Source of the DNA: RGIG5612 sp963599255
GTDB lineage: Bacteria > Bacillota > Clostridia > Lachnospirales > Lachnospiraceae
Assembly: GCA_963599255.1 (NCBI GenBank)
Contig: CAVBWS010000026.1
Span: forward strand, 1 to 26,984
DNA: 26,984 nt
Reading direction: 5' to 3'
In this document: positions 16,101 through 22,651 of the stretch, one piece after another
Layout of the letters: each line of letters starts with the position of its first letter
How positions within the stretch are numbered: position 1 is the first letter of the stretch
Notes under the pieces: generated by a model
The model's database searches: none
What the model was told of the DNA's origin: nothing
What the model saw: only the letters and a program-made list of their open reading frames with translations
Program-made: the position numbers and the translations under genes

Positions 16101-16819
16101 CTGAACCGGAAGTTATCGTTATCAATAACCTGACAGCAGACGGAATCAGCCGAAGCATTGAGAGATTTGCCCATGAGCTGAAGGATGCTCAGATGATCTT
16201 CATCCCGGGCGGATTCTCCGGAGGTGATGAACCTGACGGAAGCGGTAAATTTATTACGGCATTCTTCCGTAATGCTGAGATCAAGGAAGGCGTTACAGAA
16301 CTTCTCGAGAGAAGAGACGGACTTATGTGCGGTATCTGCAACGGTTTCCAGGCATTGATCAAGCTGGGCCTCGTGCCTTATGGCAAGATCATCGACACTG
16401 ATGCTTCATGCCCGACTCTGACATTTAATACCATCGGCCGTCACCAGTCCCGCATCGTGCGTACCCGCGTTGCCTCTAATAAGTCACCATGGCTCAGCCT
16501 GACCCATGTAGGAGACATATACAGTGTTCCTATCTCCCACGGCGAGGGACGCTTCCTGGCAAGTGAAGAGTTAATAAGCCAGTTAGCTGCAAATGGTCAG
16601 ATCGCAACTCAGTATGTTGACCTGGAGGGCAATGCATCTGCCGATATTCACTTCAATCCTAACGGCTCTATGCATGCCATCGAGGGCATCACATCGCCTG
16701 ACGGACGAGTATTCGGCAAGATGGGACACAGTGAACGTATCGGCGCAGGATTATACAAGAATGTACCAGGTGAATATGACATCCGGATGTTCGAGGCCGC
16801 AGTCAGATACTTTAAATAA
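13127..16819 (+). CDS. purL: phosphoribosylformylglycinamidine synthase, single chain
   Basis: Converts FGAR, glutamine and ATP to FGAM. At 1230 aa this is the large one-chain form (Clostridium type), not the PurS/PurQ/PurL split of many Gram-positives. The synthase region shows PTITEIRMIDTYWSDHCRHTTF, LLFKNETHNHPTEIEPFGGAATCIGG and GGKDSMSGSF. The C-terminal glutaminase domain starts near residue 965 (VLIPAFPGTNCEMDSAKA). Its nucleophile Cys is C1071 in GICNGFQ, with H1138 and E1140 in ISHGEGRF. All catalytic residues are present. AAGGAGG lies 11 nt before the ATG. It follows purD with repeat copy D between them. Confidence 0.97.
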   Translation: MVYRIFVEKKPELAHEANSLLTEAKTLLGVPSLEGVRIINRYDAENITKELFDYSISTVFSEPQLDITSDKLNTDPDDICFAVEYLPGQFDQRADSAAQCIQIISKSERPLIRTAKVYVLSGQLTETDVEKIKKYVINPVEAREASFDLPETLNIRYDIPTEVKTLDGFTSLDEAGLASFIKDYGLAMDEGDIAFCQKYFQSEHRDPTITEIRMIDTYWSDHCRHTTFNTIIDDVTFAEPQVQKAYEDYLAVRKELGRTKPICLMDLGTIAVKALKKSGQLTKLDESEEINACTVKVDVTVDGVIEPWLLLFKNETHNHPTEIEPFGGAATCIGGAIRDPLSGRSYVYGAMRVTGAADPLKPIDETIKGKLPQRKIVTTAAAGYSSYGNQIGLATGIVDEIYHPGYAAKRMEIGAVIAATPAENVRREVPTPGDVVILLGGATGRDGCGGATGSSKSHTIESLETCGAEVQKGNAPEERKLQRLFRNKEASLMIKRCNDFGAGGVSVAIGELAEGLEIDLNAVPKKYDGLDGTELAISESQERMAVVVEPHNVEAFLKLADAENLKATPVAVVKEEPRLVMHWNGKEIVNISREFLDSNGAEKHISVEAAPCVPADKIVSGSFTDNYKAVAGDLNTCSKRGLSERFDSTIGAGTVLMPFGGKNQLTPVQAMVQKLSVEKKHTDDCSLMAFGYNPFISEKSPFHGAYLAVVESVCKLIASGAQFKDVYLTFQEYFEKLGHNAKSWGKPFSSLLGAFEAQMGLGIGSIGGKDSMSGSFESIHVPPTLVSFAVTTQKVSDIVSPEFKQAGHKVILLTPEEDDNHLPNPQSLIAVFNQVTALLRSGQAVACYTPGMGGIAEAVMKMAFGNGLGFAYNDKLSVQDIFGYSYASFLLEVTEDIDPEHTIGTITEEAAITYGSETLDLKSLLEIYEGKLESVFPCNIKDADTETNNYSYETTTRVAPAIKVAKPKVLIPAFPGTNCEMDSAKAVADAGAEPEVIVINNLTADGISRSIERFAHELKDAQMIFIPGGFSGGDEPDGSGKFITAFFRNAEIKEGVTELLERRDGLMCGICNGFQALIKLGLVPYGKIIDTDASCPTLTFNTIGRHQSRIVRTRVASNKSPWLSLTHVGDIYSVPISHGEGRFLASEELISQLAANGQIATQYVDLEGNASADIHFNPNGSMHAIEGITSPDGRVFGKMGHSERIGAGLYKNVPGEYDIRMFEAAVRYFK

Positions 16820-16858
16820 TACTGCATGCCGTTTCAGCACTGTATCAAAATCTACTAG

Positions 16859-16958
16859 GTGCCGTGAACCTCGGCATTCAGCCGCTGAGAGAATGACACA
16901 AGCACACAGCTGGCTTTTATATTCATATTTAACCCGTAGGTTGCGCCGCTTCCGGCAC
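16859..16958 (+). repeat. intergenic hairpin repeat, copy C (purL/fhs gap)
   Basis: Starts GTGCCGTGAACCTCGGC, identical over 17 bases to copy A, then CAGCCGCTG. It ends GTTGCGCCGCTTCCGGCAC, also close to copy A. The 45-bp centre is different and AT-rich. It ends 41 bp before the fhs start, inside the operon. Confidence 0.8.
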
Positions 16959-16999
16959 TTAGTATTATTTCAACAATATAAACAATGGAGAGAACAAAT

Positions 17000-18676
17000 A
17001 TGGCATACTTATCGGATATTGAGATCGCACAGGCATATAAGCCGGAACACATTAAGTCTATTGCTGAACGTGCGCATGTAGATGAAAAATATATTGAACA
17101 ATATGGCAATTACAAGGCCAAGATTGATCTGTCATTATTAAACGAAACTGATCGTCCCAATGGCAAATTGATACTTGTTACTGCCATCACTCCTACTCCT
17201 GCAGGGGAAGGCAAGACCACTACCACCATCGGTCTGGCTGACGGACTCAGGCGGATAGGTAAAGACGTAACTGTCGCCTTAAGAGAGCCTTCCCTGGGAC
17301 CGGTATTCGGCATCAAGGGCGGCGCTGCCGGAGGCGGATATGCACAGGTTGTTCCTATGGAAGATATCAATCTGCACTTTACCGGTGATTTTCATGCCAT
17401 CGGCGCTGCCAATAATCTGCTTGCAGCAATGCTGGATAATCATATCCAGCAGGGTAATGCCCTTAATATTGACGTCAGAAAGATTACCTGGAAACGCTGT
17501 GTTGACATGAATGACAGACAATTAAGATTCATAGTTGACGGCCTGGGCGGCAAGGTAAACGGAACCCCTCGCGAGGATGGTTTCGATATCACGGTAGCCA
17601 GCGAGATCATGGCAGTATTATGTCTGGCTACTTCAATCACAGATTTAAAGGAACGTTTGTCCCGCATTATCGTTGGATATACCTATGACGACAAGCCTGT
17701 AACCTGCGGAAACCTGAAGGCTCAGGGAGCCATGACCGCTCTTCTTAAGGATGCGTTGAAGCCTAACCTGGTGCAGACTCTTGAAGGTACCCCGGCATTT
17801 GTCCACGGGGGACCATTTGCTAATATCGCCCACGGCTGCAACTCTGTTATCGCAACCAAGATGGCTCTTAAAATGGGAGATTATACTGTAACAGAGGCCG
17901 GATTCGGAGCAGATCTTGGAGCAGAGAAATTCCTTGATATCAAATGCCGTATGGCAGGACTGACTCCTGATGCTGTAGTCATCGTTGCTACAGTTCGTGC
18001 ACTTAAGATGCACGGCGGCCTTGACAAGAAGGAACTGGCAACCGAGGATCTGTCTGCGCTTGAAAGGGGCATACCAAATCTGCTGCGTCATGTATCAAAT
18101 ATCAAGAACGTTTACAAACTTCCTTGCGTTGTTGCAGTTAACCGTTTCCCGACCGACACCGATGGGGAGATTGATTTCATCATCGCAAAATGCAAGGAAC
18201 TCGGTGTAAATACCGTTTTGTCCACCGTATGGGCAGACGGCGGCAGGGGCGGCGAGGCTCTGGCAAGAGAAGTTGTACGCCTGTGCGACGAGGAACAGGG
18301 TGACTTCACCTTCAGTTATACCGACGAAATGTCGCTGGAAGAAAAGATAGATGCTGTAGTTCGTAAGATCTACCATGGCATCGGTGTCAATTATCTTCCG
18401 GCTGCCAGAAAGCAGCTGCAGAAGTTAGAAGACCTGGGATTTGGCAAATGTCCTGTATGCATTGCAAAAACGCAGTACAGTTTCTCAGATGATGCCACTA
18501 AGCTGGGCGCTCCTGAGGATTTCACTATTACGGTTAAGAATGTGAAAGTGTCTGCCGGAGCAGGGTTCGTAGTTGTACTTACCGGTGACATCATGACCAT
18601 GCCGGGACTTCCTAAGGTTCCTGCTGCCGAGAAGATAGATGTGGACGAGAACGGCAGGATCACAGGGCTGTTCTGA
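17000..18676 (+). CDS. fhs: formate-tetrahydrofolate ligase
   Basis: Makes 10-formyl-THF from formate, THF and ATP. The 558-aa length is typical. The P-loop TPAGEGKTTTTIGLADGL (K72) and the block EPSLGPVFGIKGGAAGGGYAQVVPMEDINLHFTGDFHAI are diagnostic. The frame opens at an ATG at 16985, but that ATG overlaps the GGAG. I chose MAYLSDIEIAQ at 17000, with GGAG 9 nt upstream, which also fits the family N-terminus. Last gene of the purine operon. It supplies the one-carbon donor to PurN and the AICAR transformylase. A convergent stem-loop follows. Confidence 0.97.
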   Translation: MAYLSDIEIAQAYKPEHIKSIAERAHVDEKYIEQYGNYKAKIDLSLLNETDRPNGKLILVTAITPTPAGEGKTTTTIGLADGLRRIGKDVTVALREPSLGPVFGIKGGAAGGGYAQVVPMEDINLHFTGDFHAIGAANNLLAAMLDNHIQQGNALNIDVRKITWKRCVDMNDRQLRFIVDGLGGKVNGTPREDGFDITVASEIMAVLCLATSITDLKERLSRIIVGYTYDDKPVTCGNLKAQGAMTALLKDALKPNLVQTLEGTPAFVHGGPFANIAHGCNSVIATKMALKMGDYTVTEAGFGADLGAEKFLDIKCRMAGLTPDAVVIVATVRALKMHGGLDKKELATEDLSALERGIPNLLRHVSNIKNVYKLPCVVAVNRFPTDTDGEIDFIIAKCKELGVNTVLSTVWADGGRGGEALAREVVRLCDEEQGDFTFSYTDEMSLEEKIDAVVRKIYHGIGVNYLPAARKQLQKLEDLGFGKCPVCIAKTQYSFSDDATKLGAPEDFTITVKNVKVSAGAGFVVVLTGDIMTMPGLPKVPAAEKIDVDENGRITGLF

Positions 18677-18712
18677 TTCGGAAATACATCTCAAAGTACA
18701 ATAATTATAAAT

Positions 18713-18775
18713 TTGACGTGTGCCAATGATCATATAAAATGTAGTTATGATATTTGACGCACGTCAACTTTTATT
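18713..18775. terminator. candidate bidirectional terminator between fhs and the ECF gene
   Basis: TTGACGTGTG (18713-18722) pairs with CGCACGTCAA (18758-18767, with one G-U pair). An inner ATCATA/TATGAT stem (18729-18734, 18746-18751) lies inside. CTTTTATTT follows on the plus strand and an AT-rich tail on the minus strand, as expected between convergent genes. The right part is itself a palindrome, TTGACG-CA-CGTCAA. Confidence 0.5.
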
Positions 18776-18833
18776 TAAGAGATAAGCGCGCTATGATACA
18801 AGATTACCTATCGCACACTTAACTCATAACTAT

Positions 18834-19382
18834 CTATTTTTTCAGTCCAAACCTTCTGGCGGCCTTATTTAACTGACCTACAACTGCCAGAACTATTACT
18901 GCTGCCACACCTATCTGCACTAGGTTGCCCGGAATAGATGACACAGGTGCGATCCAATTACCGTAAATAATGCCCTCCGCAATATAATATCCGACGACCT
19001 TGATGGCACAGGCTGCAGCGATCGCGATCACATACCACTTGAATTTCTGATGGCTAGGTTTTTCCGTTATAAGTCCTACGACGAATCCCATAATCCCGAC
19101 TATTACGAATGTAAACGGAGCCCACAACGTCCAGCCCGACAGAAGATCAAACAATCCCATGCCAACACCTCCGGCAATAGCTCCCGTCTTCTTGCCAAAT
19201 ACAATGGCGGCAATGAACAGCGGCACGTTACCAAAATGCACGAGTCCGCCGTTGGCTGCGATCGGCAGCCTGATATTGATAAAGGCTGTGAAAACATATG
19301 TCAGCGCTACAAATAAGGCTGTAATAGTAAGAAACTGAATGGATGCTGATTTTTTAGTATTATTTGCTTTAATATTTTCCAT
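18834..19382 (-). CDS. ECF transporter S component, substrate unknown
   Basis: A polytopic membrane protein of 182 aa that should capture a vitamin-like substrate and work with a shared ECF module (EcfT and two ATPases) encoded elsewhere. Hydrophobic segments and the conserved stretch GGLVHFGNVPLFIAAIVFGKKTGAIAGGVGMGLFDLL fit the S-component fold, most like the riboflavin/HmpT-type group. I cannot assign the ligand. A folate substrate would suit the neighbouring fhs, but the genes are convergent and no residue proves it. AAGGAG lies 8 nt before the ATG at 19382. An upstream in-frame GTG abuts the ribosome site and is unlikely to be used. Confidence 0.82.
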   Translation of the reverse strand: MENIKANNTKKSASIQFLTITALFVALTYVFTAFINIRLPIAANGGLVHFGNVPLFIAAIVFGKKTGAIAGGVGMGLFDLLSGWTLWAPFTFVIVGIMGFVVGLITEKPSHQKFKWYVIAIAAACAIKVVGYYIAEGIIYGNWIAPVSSIPGNLVQIGVAAVIVLAVVGQLNKAARRFGLKK

Positions 19383-19402
19383 TTTCTGCACTCCTTTTTC
19401 GA

Positions 19403-19440
19403 GGCTGAGCCAAAGATTTCTTAAATTGTTTGGCTCAGCC
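19403..19440 (-). other. perfect 12-bp stem-loop just before the ECF ribosome binding site
   Basis: On the minus strand GGCTGAGCCAAA pairs perfectly with TTTGGCTCAGCC around a 14-nt loop (with inner ATTT/AAAT), ending about 6 nt before AAGGAG. There is no T-tract, so it is not a normal terminator. It may affect translation or mRNA stability. It did not match any riboswitch I know. Confidence 0.6.
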
Positions 19441-19474
19441 CTTTATTGATGTGCAGAAGGATACTGCAGTTCTG

Positions 19475-19505
19475 ATTATAATAAAATAACCAGTTGCTGA
19501 GTAAA
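19475..19505 (-). promoter_or_regulatory. possible promoter of the ECF gene
   Basis: Minus strand TATAAT (19475-19480), with TTTACT (19500-19505) at a long 19-bp spacing, in the gap after asnA. Confidence 0.4.
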
Positions 19506-19531
19506 GTGTATAGCCAGATTATCTCATTTGC

Positions 19532-20542
19532 TTATAGCAGTCTGATTCCGGCCTTCTCGCATGCCTTCATGGTCTCGTCATCCCATACACTAGACTGAAC
19601 CTCGCCGATGTGAGCGCAGCCCATCAGCAGCATACATAATCTGGACTGTCCGATACCTCCGCCGATGGTAAGAGGCAGTTCATTATTAAGAAGCATTTTA
19701 TGAAACGGCATGTCTCTTCTGTCGTCGCAGCCTGCTATTGTCAGCTGTCTGTCCAGGGACTCGCTGTCAACACGGATGCCCATTGATGAAATCTCAAGGG
19801 CGCTCTCCAGCGTCTTATGCCAGAACATGATATCGCAGTTTAATTCCCAGTCATCATAGTCAGGAGCCCTGCCGTCGTGAGGTTTGCCCGACTTAAGCGC
19901 TCCGCCGATCTTCATAATGCAGGCTGTCGGATGATCCTTAACATAAGCACTTTCCCTTCCATGGCTGTCCAGCTCTGGATACATATCCTCAAGTTCCTGA
20001 GTTGTCACGAAGGATACATTCCTAGACAGATCAACGCCCAACTGCGGGTAGTGTACCTTAACCCTATCGGCCGTATTGCAGATAGCCTCCACTATCAGCG
20101 AAACTACCAGTTTGAGAAACTCAGTATTTCGGTTCTCCTTCAGGATAACCTTCTCCCAGTCCCACTGATCAACATATATTGAGTGGTAATTATCCAGGTC
20201 TTCATCCCTTCTGATAGCATTCATATCTGTATAAAGGCCATTTCCTACCTTGAAATCATACCTCTTAAGTGCGAATCTCTTCCACTTAGCCAGGGAGTGA
20301 ACCACCTGTGCCTCTGCTCCACCCAGTGCCGGTATGTCAAATGACACCGGTCTTTCTACGCCATTTAAATTATCATTAAGTCCTGATGACTCCATAACAA
20401 ATAGCGGTGCAGAAACTCTCTTAATATTAAGAGCCTTCGACAGCTCTTTCTGAAATGTATCCTTAATATATACTATCGCGCGCTGTGTGTCATATTCATC
20501 CAATGGTGACACATATCCTTCCGGAATATATACCTTACTCAT
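19532..20542 (-). CDS. asnA: aspartate-ammonia ligase (AsnA-type asparagine synthetase)
   Basis: Makes asparagine from aspartate, ammonia and ATP. The 336-aa protein has the class II tRNA-synthetase-like fold of AsnA: KDTFQKELSKALNIKRVSAPLFVMESSGLND near the N-terminus, ALGGAEAQVVHSLAKWKRFAL and MNAIRRDEDLDNYHSIYVDQWDWEK, and the C-terminal motif TIGGGIGQSRLCMLLM. ACAGGAG lies 7 nt before the ATG. It has its own promoter and a leader with an attenuator-like hairpin. The next gene in the same direction is the ECF S component, 149 bp away. Confidence 0.96.
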   Translation of the reverse strand: MSKVYIPEGYVSPLDEYDTQRAIVYIKDTFQKELSKALNIKRVSAPLFVMESSGLNDNLNGVERPVSFDIPALGGAEAQVVHSLAKWKRFALKRYDFKVGNGLYTDMNAIRRDEDLDNYHSIYVDQWDWEKVILKENRNTEFLKLVVSLIVEAICNTADRVKVHYPQLGVDLSRNVSFVTTQELEDMYPELDSHGRESAYVKDHPTACIMKIGGALKSGKPHDGRAPDYDDWELNCDIMFWHKTLESALEISSMGIRVDSESLDRQLTIAGCDDRRDMPFHKMLLNNELPLTIGGGIGQSRLCMLLMGCAHIGEVQSSVWDDETMKACEKAGIRLL

Positions 20543-20585
20543 GCCTTACTCCTGTAAAATCCCTGGCTGCCCATGCAGCTCTGCA

Positions 20586-20627
20586 TAAAAACGGATTGCC
20601 ACAGCATCTGCACGCCTCAGGCAATCC
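20586..20627 (-). terminator. attenuator-like terminator in the asnA leader
   Basis: On the minus strand GGATTGCC (20620-20627) pairs with GGCAATCC (20593-20600), followed by GTTTTTATG. It lies between the asnA promoter and the asnA start, so it would stop transcription before the gene unless an alternative fold prevents it. No T-box signature was found. Confidence 0.6.
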
Positions 20628-20647
20628 TACCGATACTAACGAAAATT

Positions 20648-20676
20648 ATTCTAACGAATAGGCAGTTATTTGTAAA
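20648..20676 (-). promoter_or_regulatory. asnA promoter with a direct repeat over the -10
   Basis: Minus strand TTTACA (20671-20676) and TAGAAT (20648-20653) are 17 bp apart. The 8-mer TTCGTTAG occurs twice, 15 bp apart, at 20651-20658 and 20636-20643. It overlaps the -10 and start region and could be a regulator site. Confidence 0.7.
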
Positions 20677-20706
20677 TAGCGAAAACACATACGCCGCCAC
20701 AACAAA

Positions 20707-20726
20707 GGAGCCGCATATGCGGCCCC
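20707..20726 (-). terminator. terminator of the ABC transporter operon
   Basis: A 20-nt near-perfect palindrome (GGGGCCG / CGGCTCC around CATATG on the minus strand) followed by TTTGTTGT, 24 bp after the second ABC gene. Confidence 0.75.
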
Positions 20727-20749
20727 CTTAAAGTACAACTATTTTCTAT

Positions 20750-22651
20750 TTACTCCAGCTCAAACGCTCCCGTATACAGCTGGTAATATGTACCCTTTTG
20801 CTTGATCAGCTCATCATGGCTGCCACGCTCAATGATATGCCCCTTATCCAGCACGATTATCACATCAGAGTTTTTGACTGTTGAGAGTCTGTGAGCGATC
20901 ACGAATACCGTCCTGCCTTCCATTAATTTGTCCATGCCGCCCTGAACCAGCGCCTCGGTGTGGGTATCGATGGAGGATGTGGCCTCATCAAGTATCATAA
21001 CCGGCGGATCGGCAACTGCCGCACGGGCTATGGACAAGAGCTGTCTCTGACCTTGTGACAGTCCGCTTCCGTCGCCGCCTATTACTGTATTATATCCCTC
21101 CGGCAGCATCTCAATGAATCCGTCGGCATTGGCCAGTTTAGCGGCAGCAATGCACTGCTCATCCGTAGCCTTAGGATTGCCATAACGGATATTTTCCATA
21201 ACGGTATCTGTAAACAGATTTACGTCCTGAAGTACGATACCCAGGCTCTTACGAAGGTCCGCCTTCTTTATCTTATTAATATTTATTCCGTCATATCTTA
21301 TCTTGCCGTCTGCAATATCATAGAATCGGTTTATCAGGTTCGTTATGGTTGTCTTACCGGCGCCTGTCGCTCCCACAAATGCCACCTTCTGTCCCGGCTG
21401 AGCATCGATGGTTATATCGTGAAGGATCATCTTATCCTGCGTATAACCAAAATCCACATGATCGAATACTATATGCCCCTCCAGCTTCGTATATGTAATG
21501 GTACCATCACTGTGAGGATGTCTCCATGCCCAGAGATTAGTCTTCTCGTTACATTCCGTAAGAATGCCATTTTCTTCCTTCGCATTTACAAGTGTTACAT
21601 ATCCGTCGTCCACCTCGTCCTTTTCATCCATAAAGGCAAATATTCTCGACGCTCCGGCCAGAGCGATTATGATTGAGTTGAACTGGTTTGAGATCTGGGA
21701 TATCGGGCTTGTAAAACTTCTCGAAAGTGTAAGGAAGGAAGCGATCATTCCGAGGGTCATGACATTTGCCCCCGACAGGCAGATATTCGCTGCGCCTGAG
21801 ATAGCTAATGCTGCGCCGACTATTGCAATTATTACATACTGAAGTGAACCCAAGGCATTCATCATAGGCATAATGGAGTTGGCCATGCCCCCTGCCTTGC
21901 CGGCATTTTCTGCCCAGGCTGCATTTCGTTCAGTAAGGCCTTCCTTATTCTCAGGCTCGTGGCAGAATACCTTGATCACCTTCTGACCATTTACCATCTC
22001 CTCTACATATCCGTTAAGAGCAGCAAGGCTGGTCTGCTGCTGCACAGAGTACACACCGATCTTGCCTGTTATCTTCTTAATGAACCACAGGATAAAGAAT
22101 ATAACAACCAGTACAACAATCGTAAGCCATACGCTTATGCTCAGCATACATACAAATACCGCTACGATGGTAAATACCGATGATAATAGCTGAGCAAATG
22201 ACTGGGCGATCATCTGACGGAGAGTATCCGTATCATTGGTATACAGGCTCATAATATCTCCGTGTGTGTGGGTGTCAAAATACCTTATAGGAAGGCGCTG
22301 CATCTTGTTAAACATATCGTCTCGGATATTCTTCAGCGTACCCTGTGCCACCGTTACCATCTTCCTGTTATAGAGCCATGTTGCGGCTATTCCTATGAGA
22401 TAAATAACCGCGATATTTATGATTGCCTTGATTAATCCCGAGAAATTAGGATCAGCCTCCCCCAGAAGCGGCGTTATATAGCTGTCGATCAAGGTCTGCA
22501 GGAACATGGAGGATGCAGCACTGGCAACCGCACTTATCAAAATGCAGACAATGACAAATATCATGGTTCCCTTATATTGCTTCATATAGCTAAGAAGTCT
22601 TTTTACTGTCTTAAGATCTATCTTAAGTTCCGGCATATTCTTCTTTTCATT
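20750..22651 (-). CDS. ABC exporter half-transporter with canonical ATP site residues
   Basis: About 633 aa: an N-terminal exporter transmembrane domain with six hydrophobic segments, then an ATPase domain. Walker A GATGAGKTTITN, signature LSQGQRQ, Walker B MILDEATSSID with catalytic Glu, and H-loop IAHRLSTV are all intact. It pairs with the adjacent gene, whose Glu and His are replaced, as in heterodimeric multidrug exporters of the LmrCD/YheIH kind. I chose ATG 22649-22651 with GGGAGG 7 nt upstream. It overlaps the preceding stop by 5 nt, which indicates coupled translation. A longer frame from 22684 is less likely. The substrate is unknown. Probably controlled by the nearby MarR protein. 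Confidence 0.9.
   Translation of the reverse strand, partial: NEKKNMPELKIDLKTVKRLLSYMKQYKGTMIFVIVCILISAVASAASSMFLQTLIDSYITPLLGEADPNFSGLIKAIINIAVIYLIGIAATWLYNRKMVTVAQGTLKNIRDDMFNKMQRLPIRYFDTHTHGDIMSLYTNDTDTLRQMIAQSFAQLLSSVFTIVAVFVCMLSISVWLTIVVLVVIFFILWFIKKITGKIGVYSVQQQTSLAALNGYVEEMVNGQKVIKVFCHEPENKEGLTERNAAWAENAGKAGGMANSIMPMMNALGSLQYVIIAIVGAALAISGAANICLSGANVMTLGMIASFLTLSRSFTSPISQISNQFNSIIIALAGASRIFAFMDEKDEVDDGYVTLVNAKEENGILTECNEKTNLWAWRHPHSDGTITYTKLEGHIVFDHVDFGYTQDKMILHDITIDAQPGQKVAFVGATGAGKTTITNLINRFYDIADGKIRYDGININKIKKADLRKSLGIVLQDVNLFTDTVMENIRYGNPKATDEQCIAAAKLANADGFIEMLPEGYNTVIGGDGSGLSQGQRQLLSIARAAVADPPVMILDEATSSIDTHTEALVQGGMDKLMEGRTVFVIAHRLSTVKNSDVIIVLDKGHIIERGSHDELIKQKGTYYQLYTGAFELE

Noticed and set aside
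17645..18091. 148-aa minus-strand frame inside fhs
   Set aside because: Antisense to a highly conserved gene, with no start signals.
19383..19531. THF, TPP or preQ1 riboswitch before the ECF gene
   Set aside because: I looked for the conserved sequence elements of these classes and found none; only a simple hairpin is present.
20543..20749. T-box leader upstream of asnA
   Set aside because: No AGGGUGGNACCGCG-type T-box sequence or specifier hairpin was found.
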